From Malaya genurostris (Eukaryota; Arthropoda; Insecta; Diptera; Culicidae), in the NCBI RefSeq assembly GCF_030247185.1, contig NC_080571.1:341997379-342061378 (forward strand): a DNA stretch of 64,000 nt, in the 5' to 3' direction. The notes beneath the pieces are model-generated. The model was not told where the DNA came from and did no database searches. It saw nothing but the letters and a program-made list of their open reading frames with translations. Shown piece by piece: positions 56,480 to 64,000 of this stretch. Numbering within the stretch: the first letter of the stretch is position 1; every line of letters starts with the position of its first letter. Both the position numbers and the translations under genes were made by a program.

Positions 56480-56990
56480 CAATTGTTGAATGTAAACCCC
56501 TCAAGTAAAGGACAAATCCTTCTAAAAACACGCCAGCACGAGAAGTTAGAGAAGCGTAAAAAAAAGATTGTATAGCTCTTGAAGAAAATTACATTGATGA
56601 ATAAAATCGATTTTTTGGCAAAAACGTGTTTTTCTTGCTTGTTGAGTAATGTGTCACGATCGTTGGGATGGGATGGAACATTTCTTCAAGGGTCATCGAA
56701 CGCTTAATTTGTCAGGCTAACGATAAAATTATAACCTACTTCTTTTAGTCGTCAGACCACTATCTGAGCATTTGAAGCTGAGCATGGTTTTATGTAATTA
56801 AAAGTTGATAATTGCGATACATAAGATTTTTCCGTTTCACTGTTGTTATAACTTATTATAACTTTATAATAATAATTCAATTTTTTATGGTAAAACCTGA
56901 GCTCTCCATGAACTTAGTTTTTTTTAAGGTACCCGATTTAAACGCCTGGTACAGTTTAAAAAAAGTTTGATGAATAAAACAACGAAATAA
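56480..56990. other. AT-rich DNA, nothing recognised
   Basis: About 500 bp without features. It may include the 3' tail of the mariner relic. Confidence 0.4.
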
Positions 56991-56997
56991 GAACTAG

Positions 56998-57102
56998 CAA
57001 AACAAAATCACTTCAGCTACAAAAATAGATCCGAGAATCTTTTCCAATTCGGAGAAGTTGTTCTACCAATTAAACTACTCTGGATGTGATGAAACTGAGT
57101 GA
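56998..57102 (+). pseudogene. Unrecognised coding relic (QLNYSGCD motif)
   Basis: Plus-strand frame between a stop at 56995 and TGA at 57100. It reads KITSATKIDPRIFSNSEKLF and then YQLNYSGCDETE. It aligns with the minus-strand relic at 40475-40662 (LTSEKKIPTSSFN..., FRQLNYLGCD). No known family is recognised. It lies about 280 bp before the 57.4-57.8 kb array, though the relative orientation of relic and array differs between the two loci. Confidence 0.4.
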
Positions 57103-57104
57103 AG

Positions 57105-57375
57105 ATAGCGGGTTCAAGTTAATTTTTTCCCAAGTTCTTATTCTTGCGTTTTTTCAGTTCATTCAGTTCACCACTTAGTTGTAGTTTATCCAAGGATTCA
57201 CAACGCGATATTTGAGAGCTGAGCTGAATTCAGTATTACTGAAAATCCATCCAAATTTGTTTGGTTTATCGAATTTTCCTTTGTCCGACTTCAATTCGAC
57301 ACCACCTAAGCAGCAGTAGTTTCGATTCGTGTTGCTTCAATGTTAATGGTCCGATAACATTTGCCTTCAATTAAG
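57105..57375. other. Short spacer
   Basis: No recognised feature. Confidence 0.4.
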
Positions 57376-57830
57376 AGGACTTAGGCGAAACGGCTTTCGG
57401 TGTAATCACTTTCGATGATAGGATATTTCGGGGAAACGGCTTTCGATGATGTGGCCGTCGATTATGGTGAAATAACTTTTCTGGCCAAATGCCATTTGAT
57501 GAGATTACTTTTTCGACAAAATAGCATTGGGAGTGATGACGCTTTTGACAAAATGGCATAGAATTGGCCTTCGGTGAAACGGCACTTAGGGAATCGGCAA
57601 AATGACCTTTTCAGTTAAATGGACTTTAAAGAAGTAAACTTTCGGTGAACGGCTCTCTGCGAAACGGCTTTCAACGAAACGGCTTTCGGTAAAACGGCTT
57701 TCGGTAAAACGGCTTTCGGTAAAACGGCTTTCAACGAAACGGCTCTCTACGAAAGTTTCTTCTTGATGAAACGAGTTTCAACAGAATGGCGTTCGACGAA
57801 ACGTTCCTTTTGGTGAAATGACGTGTCATG
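57376..57830. repeat. 15-bp-period array, diverged
   Basis: Regular core at about 57655-57760 with units such as CGAAACGGCTTTCAA and TAAAACGGCTTTCGG; the flanks are decayed versions (AAACGGCTTTCGGTG, GGAAACGGCTTTCGATGA). The period and the consensus CGAAACGRCKTTCGR are shared with the 40.0 kb minisatellite, so both come from one repeat family. Confidence 0.8.
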
Positions 57831-57939
57831 ACGATTTTTTTCTCAAAAGTTCGGTATTATTCATAATCCAACTAGTTTATGGACCAACATCTGTTTGACG
57901 TCCCATGCTACTTCAATAAAAATAAAAATGTCTTCAACT

Positions 57940-58390
57940 TTCGTGCAAACTTCCAAACACCGGAAGGTATGAAGTCGTTCAAGGAGAAAACTGTACCGAA
58001 CCGTAATAATAAACAAAATGTGACGGTTAAAACCTGACCTCGAAAGTTTTATAAGTTTTATAATGTGCTGGATAACTTTAAGCAGCCTCTCGGAATGTCT
58101 TTTTATAGTGCCATGCAACGGAATTACATAGATGAGTTTTTAAGGACGAAGAAAAATATTTGGTTTGGCAGGCGATATACAGCTGTGGTCGAGCAAACCA
58201 AAGCTTCATCGTCACCGGAACGGTTAATAACACATTAAAGAATGCCCGAAGAAGCGATTGTTAGCATTGCTACACAGTTATGGCACTCCCGCGCTATTCT
58301 GGTCTGAATTTGGCATCTTGTCACTACGTCAAAGATGTTTTGGGATGGTATAAAGTTAATGGAGTCCATGTTGTACCTATCGAGCAATAC
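57940..58390 (+). pseudogene. DD37E-type transposase fragment
   Basis: Readable in the plus strand: KYLVWQAIYSCGRANQSFIV TGTVNNT (58155-58235), then, after a frame change, LNLASCHYVKDVLGWYKVNG VHVVP (58303-58378), which covers the second catalytic region with Asp replaced by Asn in this copy. The upstream 200 bp (57940-58100) shows decayed linker sequence. The acidic third residue is lost. It is more diverged than the copies at 20.7 and 43.0 kb. Confidence 0.75.
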
Positions 58391-58399
58391 AATACAATC

Positions 58400-58690
58400 T
58401 TTATAATGTATCGTCAGTCTATGCTTACCGGTAACCGGGAATTTATCATTGCTAACTTGCAACATAAGAACCGACCGTATGAACGTGTACGTGTACGGTG
58501 CTCTGTTCAATCAGATTTTGCTATTTTTCAAAATATCTTGCTTTTTAGGGTTGATAAGAACTTGCATGCTTGCAATACTTTGAGAGTTTTTGGTTCAACC
58601 AAAGCCCCTAAAAGTATACTACCTGTTTCTAACTTTGTTTCGTCCGAGACGATAGAACCCATATTGTGACAATCAAGTAGAGTGAACTTT
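58400..58690. other. Unrecognised DNA after DD37E relic
   Basis: Open in one frame to 58669 but without domain signal; likely random. Confidence 0.35.
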
Positions 58691-60004
58691 GAGTTCTAGT
58701 TTAAGCGGTTCATGTTGGACTGTTAAGTTTGCCTGCAGTTCAATATAAACTGCCAAAGCACTGAGTAATCGAAGACGAAACGTAAAAATATTACGATATG
58801 CTTTTTGTTATGTTAGGCCGCCAAAATATGTAGATCGAATATCGAGTTCCAAAACTGAAACTTACGTGAGTCAGACAGGTTGAAATTTAGAGCTGTCAGA
58901 TTAATTTGCCATTGTTTGCCTTACAATTTCATGCTGTCAGTTACAAATAAATAGACAGCACATCGACGTGATTAGTCATAGGCGGACTCGTTTTTGAAAC
59001 AGTGCCGAGAACTGCAAATAATCACTAAACTCCCATTAGTGAAATCAGTCAACATCGCACTGACAGTCGTCGCTCGTCCGAGACCGGTATTATTTTTGCA
59101 TTATAATTATTTAGCAGTAAAGATATTCCCCACAAATACACCCAATTCATCGAAAATGGGTTGTGATTGTGCCTCGGACGGAGCATAACTACCTACCTTC
59201 TACCCCCGCCTGGCTTTTCCAATGACAACTACACACGAAAGACGTGCGAACGTGGATCGGAACGAACGGGCCAACGTGTTTAAGATACTAAACTAAACTA
59301 ATATTATGAAACGCCATCGATCTTGCCCTGGGTATCTTGCTAGAAAGGACCCGACGACCAAGCAGTAAACGCTACCGAGGATAGTCCGAAGCTGCACTGA
59401 TTGGGACAGCGACCATGGAGAAAGGGGCGGCAGGAAGCAGCAGCAGGCAAGAGGGCAAATTTATGAAAACGATTCGTATTACATAAAGCATTGATGATAA
59501 TCATAACAATAGGCGTTCGATGTGGGGTTGGGTTCCGGGTGTGTACGACGATAGAAACGGGTGATCCGAAAGGGGGGGAAGGAGGGTAGTTTCACGTACG
59601 AAAGAAAAAGGGGTGAAATTGCACGAAAGTAAAATAATATGTTTTATGTCTAGTTGAACGAACCAAATTTGAACTAACACTCGTGCGGAGGAGACACAAT
59701 TTTTAATGAAATACTATGCACACGCACACAGTCTCACAGACCGGACCTGGAGGCACAGGGTGGGGTTTCACTTAAATGGGGTTATTAATATATTTATGAT
59801 GAGGGAAGATCATTTAAATTATAGCACATCGGAGCACAGATGAAATTTGTATTAACGTAATATGGTATGGAACACTTACACGGAGAAAGTCGTTGCTCTG
59901 GAGGATGGTTGGAAAATTTTCTTTGATGACTCCTCAAGAAAAACGACTGGCAAGTGTTGATGTCAGTGTCGGAGAAGCGTATTCTTGGCCAGTGGGATGG
60001 GAGG

Positions 60005-60027
60005 TCTCTCTCTCTCTCTCTCTCTTC
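60005..60027. repeat. (CT)n microsatellite
   Basis: Eleven to twelve CT units. Confidence 0.92.
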
Positions 60028-61387
60028 CACAGAAGCACTGCACATAGTTCACAATTTTGACATTCTAAATAATGGACGTGTGCTGAAAAGTTTTGCTTGT
60101 TGTTCCTTCCAGCAAGGGTCAGAGTGAGAGAGCATTGTACAATTTGGAACCCCTTCCCTTTCTTCTTGCATTAGCATCTATCGGCAGACCCCCTCCCCAC
60201 CAGCCAAACAAATATGTATATTTTCATACATTTCTTCTTACGTTATAATTATATTTTCGGACAACTGAGGGTTTTTCATTAAAACTATCCCTTCTTCGGC
60301 CGGGAAAGGCCGTAAAGGCCCAGGCACCCATAAAGAAGTTGTATGGCCTTTCTGTTTGTTCAGATACGGGATTTTTGATGAAAGGCAAGCTTCTTTCTTA
60401 CCATCATCAGTCTCAGAACTCGACGGAAGCCAAGACCAAGCCAATGGGAAACACTTCCCAGAGGAACGAGAAAATGAGTAAGTGTGTTTTAAAACACATA
60501 CCATGTCGGTATAGCTTTCTCGTTCTCGTTCACTCCGGCACACCGGGTTTTTTCTGGGTCTGGGTTTATTTATGAGTTCTTTACTTTTCGGACATCCTCC
60601 GCTCCCGGCAACCCCATCATCACCGGATCGGATCGGAACGGAACGGATCGGTAGCAGCAGGCAAGTTTCAAAGTGTCCAGCAAAACTGAAAGCGCCAAGA
60701 TAAAGTATGGGAAATATGTTTCCATATGCCGAACGTGTGCGCCTTCCAACTAACCCCACACAGACCAGATTGACCAAATTTCTATACAACTTTGAAGAAT
60801 TGTGTACTGCGTCGTAACCATTTTTCGGAAGGAGCTGGGTTTCGGAAAAGATATACCAAAAAACCGGACACCCGGTGATGCCCACAGTATGTGTTGTCTG
60901 AGTACAACTTCTCGGCTTGGATCGGACACCGTATTATTAGATTGGAAGCGGAAAAGGATTAATTTTCCTTTTCACTTTTCAGCAGATGACCTTTGTATCC
61001 CATCCCTATCCGCCTGCCAGCAAAATCTTCCGAAACAACTTGAAGAAAATCGCTCAACCAGAATTGACCACAGACACATAAAACTTTACTCTCGGCCTTC
61101 GGTAAACAAACGCCGTACGGGATTACTCCGTTTCTCCGTCATCCTGAGCAAATTTCGTAGAAATTAATCTATTCGCTCGGATCGGAATCTTCGCTTTGAA
61201 AAATTGTAACTACTTACAGTTTTCTGGGTATTTGGGTTCGAAGACCGCCCCTCCCCCCGCCGGATGAGTGAGCACATGTTTGCAAATTAAAACAAATTAA
61301 AATTTGTCTTATTAAAACAAGACAGCCGGTTCCCGGTGCCCTCCGAAATACTCCGAAAGGCTGGGAAAAAGGGTTATTGAGTCTGGT

Positions 61388-61402
61388 TGGTTGGTTGGTT
61401 TC
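61388..61402. repeat. (GGTT)n microsatellite
   Basis: Three to four GGTT units. Confidence 0.8.
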
Positions 61403-61829
61403 ATGTCAGCGTCGGTTCCAGATGTGACGTTTGGGAAGACACTTAGATTCGGACTGCGGACTGCGGTTGGACGGTCCAGTAGTTCGATTAGGGGGTTTGT
61501 TATTAGCAGGGAAAGTTTCCGTAAGAAAACTGCCAACTGGGTGCAAACTAATTTAAATTCTAGTTCTGATCAATTAGCCTGCGGACAGAGCGAGGCTGGG
61601 GTGGGTGGTTTCAGCATGAGAGAATTTATTTTGATTGGGAATTGTAGAAATTATTGCATCTAATCGTTGCCATGGGGAATGGAATAATATTTGATAATTA
61701 ATTTTAGCAAATATATCTAGTTTTTTTAAAGCCAGTTTTGTTATATCTCCCTATTTTCTAAGTGATTGAAAACCTACAAACGTTTGTAAATAATTTGATT
61801 AGAAGTGAGCTGTAATATGAAAATCCGTG

Positions 61830-62640
61830 TTCGCGAGGTTGTGACACCAGGTACAGAAAGCACACTAACGAATTCTGACATATAATTTGAATTTATATAG
61901 CAAAACAAGAAAATAAATCGGAGTTTAAATAATAGAAATATATAAAATCTTTGATGCATAAGTGATCTACTAGGAACCTAGTTACCACAAAGCCTACAGT
62001 GCTTGGAAGATGCGCATGGTTTAGCCTGAGTTGTAGGTTTCCATAGAAATAATTTATATTCGACAAATGGGTTATGTGCAGCTCAGTCCAAGATTTATTG
62101 ATCTGTCTGAATTGTATGCCTCCATAAAATATTCTTTCCTCCACAATTGGCACATAACAACACCGCAGTGCAAGATTTATTACGCCTAATTAAGAGTGTA
62201 ATCGTACCGGTAGCAATTACTCCAATTGCTACCGGTACGATTACAGAAGTCAGACGGAAGCCAACTTTGTCAATCCAGGATACCGCTAGTGAAGTTGCGG
62301 AAACTGGAAGCCAATAAAAATATACTGTTCATCTTCCTGGGACGTTCCTCAAAGCATGAAATGCTCGTCACACAAGTCAGTTGACAGAAATATTCTTACT
62401 GAGCTTCTCAGTCCTAACAAGATGTGACATCAGCTACAAAAAGTACATTAACAAAATTGTTCTCATCTTAAAACAGATCAAATGTTCAAGTAACAAGGAA
62501 AAGAAATGTATAAACTCCCTAAAGCATTACCAGAAAGCCTACAGTGCTTGGGAAATGCGCATTGTTCAGTCTGAGTTGTAGGTTTTCATAGAATGAACAT
62601 TTTTTTTCGACAAAAGATTTATTGCTCTCGACCAGAGAGA
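61830..62640. repeat. Old tandem duplication, ~545 bp period
   Basis: AAAGCCTACAGTGCTTGGAA GATGCGCA (61988) recurs as AAAGCCTACAGTGCTTGGGA AATGCGCA (62531), and the similarity continues through GAGTTGTAGGTTT and TTCGACAAA. Upstream, TGTGACACCAGGTACAGAAA (61842) is matched by GATGTGACATCAGCTACAAA near 62420. The copies are diverged and not coding. The hairpin at 62197 lies between them. Confidence 0.65.
62197..62245. repeat. Perfect 22-bp hairpin, 5-nt loop
   Basis: Left arm 62197-62218 (TGTAATCGTACCGGTAGCAA followed by TT) and right arm 62224-62245 are perfect reverse complements; the loop is ACTCC. The exact match amid old, diverged DNA implies a recent origin or conservation. It could be a template-switch palindrome, remains of a palindromic element, or an RNA hairpin. 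Confidence 0.9.
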
Positions 62641-62649
62641 ATAAATTCC

Positions 62650-64000
62650 TATTCTTTCCAAAGATCCACTGATTGATTTACAAAATTTATATTTATGTCA
62701 CATAAATGGAGTGGATTTTTTTCTGCACTAGTAATATGTCATTACGAGCAGTGCTTAAATGTCTGAAAAATACATATTTTATTGGGCTTAAAAGCTATTT
62801 AACTGTTAAAGCGATTCAAAGCCCAGTGATCGAATACGTCGTTTATATTCCACGTTAGGACCCAAAAACATATTTATCAAATCAATGAACTAAAATATCG
62901 ATCATTCTACAATCAGTCGCAAGCCAGCTTTTTCTTGGCTGAACTACGTGCCCCTTGAGTTGGCATTACAAGGATTTTCAAAGAGCCATTGCGAGCAACG
63001 CTTTTTCTGAATGATATTTTGATGCACATATTTGGAGTAGACATTTGAATGGAAAGTTTCTTTACAGCTTTTCATTTTTCTAAGCGTTTTTGATTTTAAA
63101 TATACAGTCTTATTCATTGAAAAATCAGCCCATTTACATCAACCATGGTTTTAAATCTGATTTTCGATTCAACTGATGTCTCTTCCAGTGGTTTAAATGT
63201 GTCAATCAAAATATTCCATCATAGCAAGCCTCGATTCCCAGAAATCACACTTCTCATTTCAGAGTGCATAGTTTCGCTCTCAGCACAAAGTCATTATTGC
63301 AACCTTTTCCGACCACGTGCCTTAACAATGCGACATTTGGCATCTAGTAGCCCGTATTTTAATTCCGCATTCCTTGCGAGTCGAAGGCAAAGTGTTCGTA
63401 CACTGAAACAAAATGTTTCGGGTTATCGTGCAAGAAAAAAATCATTAAAATTGTGATTTTATTTCCTTGTATTTTCTTATGGATCCGTGCCATACGTTAG
63501 CATTTGTTTTCATTCGATTATTGTACATTGTTCATTATAAAGCAGCATATTTTTTTATATGGCTGCTAGAATTTTAATTGACGTTTTAGGCTTAGTGTAG
63601 GCAAGGGAATTTTTTTCAAACGTTTTGTTTCATCACAATCCGAGCAGTTCGATAGGTAAAAAGTGTTTCTCGGATAGTAGAAAATTGCAAGTTCAAGTTC
63701 CGTTTGTGAGATTTTTTTCCGTACATTTTCGTTACTGATACTTCAATTATTATTTCACATGAAATGACACCGGTTTTCGATTATCTTTCACTGGACTAGC
63801 AATTCGCACCAGCTTCTTTAAACAGAAGTGCACACTTAAAGACTGTCTATTCAACACTGAGGAGAAGTGCGCTTTCCTTTTTGTGCGGTGTTCTCCGACT
63901 GAATCCTCAGTGTAGGCATACAACTTACTTCCTATGTTATCACTCTAGTGAAATGCCATCACTGGTGATAATATGTATAGGACAAATGTGTTGTGTTATC
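62650..64000. other. AT-rich DNA, nothing firm
   Basis: About 1.35 kb. Peptides near 62820-63000 (IQSPVIEYVVYIPR and PAFSWLNYVPLELALQGF) faintly resemble the C-terminal tail of a Jockey-type RT, but no catalytic block is present. The 103-codon frame at 63145-63456 has no domain. Inverted ACACTGAGGA / TCCTCAGTGT occurs at about 63855 and 63906. Confidence 0.4.

Larger units (their letters stand above)
58690..61760. other. Unique non-coding block 8
   Basis: About 3.1 kb of unique DNA with a CT microsatellite (60005), GGTT repeats (61388) and G- or C-rich runs. The 215-codon minus-strand frame at 60238-60885 is the longest open frame outside repeats, but has no transmembrane, signal or enzyme motif, and opposite-strand frames are also open. 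No exon is supported. Confidence 0.5.

Noticed and set aside
60238..60885. 215-codon minus-strand open frame as a host gene
   Set aside because: No domain, signal peptide or membrane segment pattern; opposite-strand frames are also open and composition follows the local GC content. No splice or promoter support.
62820..63010. Jockey RT C-terminal tail
   Set aside because: Resemblance is limited to a few residues with stops between; no catalytic block or 3' end is seen.
63850..63915. Small MITE from the ACACTGAGGA inverted pair
   Set aside because: Ten-base arms only 40 bp apart with no target duplication are within chance expectation.

Overview
The window looks like non-coding, transposon-rich DNA from a dipteran nuclear genome, most probably a mosquito. 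Base composition is AT-rich with long homopolymer runs and short microsatellites, there is no operon-like gene order, and the recognisable sequence is a mixture of old and young insect transposable elements: DD37E Tc1/mariner elements (a family well known from mosquitoes), DD34D mariners, Jockey- and Loa/I-type non-LTR retrotransposons, tRNA-headed SINE relics, a Helitron, MITEs and several families of 100-220 bp tandem repeats. The mosquito assignment is an inference from family knowledge; only the element structures are read directly. No host protein-coding exon was found with confidence.

Layout. 0-2.2 kb: repeat family A and a broken DD37E-like transposase. 2.2-4.1 kb: unique DNA. 4.3-7.6 kb: degenerate satellite carrying two tRNA-Arg-like pseudogenes. 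8.0-8.6 kb: piece of a ~160 bp repeat family. 9.1-11.2 kb: unique. 11.26-12.46 kb: complete-ended but dead DD37E element. 12.6-15.2 kb: ~160 bp repeats in the opposite orientation, interrupted by an inverted block of the 4-7 kb satellite. 15.6-16.2 kb: mariner relic. 16.2-20.7 kb: unique. 20.68-21.81 kb: DD37E element with a 290-residue open reading frame. 22-27.2 kb: Tc1 relic, two copies of repeat family B, SINE relics and a Jockey 3' end. 27.3-32.0 kb: mostly unique. 32.0-35.9 kb: Jockey RT relic and an internally deleted Loa-like element. 35.9-39.3 kb: unique. 39.4-44.7 kb: mariner relics, a 15-bp minisatellite and a TIR-bounded element made of ~160 bp repeats with a second DD37E copy nested in it. 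44.9-46.8 kb: unique. 47.0-50.2 kb: families A and B nested together, inverted relative to the copies at 0.3-1.1 and 26-27 kb. 50.26-53.06 kb: Helitron holding a Jockey fragment. 53.1-55.2 kb: unique. 55.2-58.4 kb: mariner relic split by a 255-bp MITE, a second 15-bp-period array, and another DD37E relic. 58.7-61.8 kb: unique. 61.8-64 kb: old tandem duplication and a perfect hairpin.

How it fits together: nothing here forms a pathway. The window alternates between roughly 2-4 kb blocks of unique, GC-richer, microsatellite-bearing DNA, which could be large introns or intergenic regulatory DNA of a developmental locus, and nested transposon blocks. Nesting gives relative ages: the DD37E copy at 43 kb is younger than the repeat element it sits in, and the 255-bp MITE is younger than the mariner it splits.

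The strongest candidates for something undescribed are the TIR-bounded tandem-repeat element (41.1-44.4 kb), the 255-bp MITE with 49-bp inverted repeats and a 4-bp AATT duplication, and a short unrecognised coding relic (QLNYxGCD motif) present at both loci that carry the 15-bp-period arrays.
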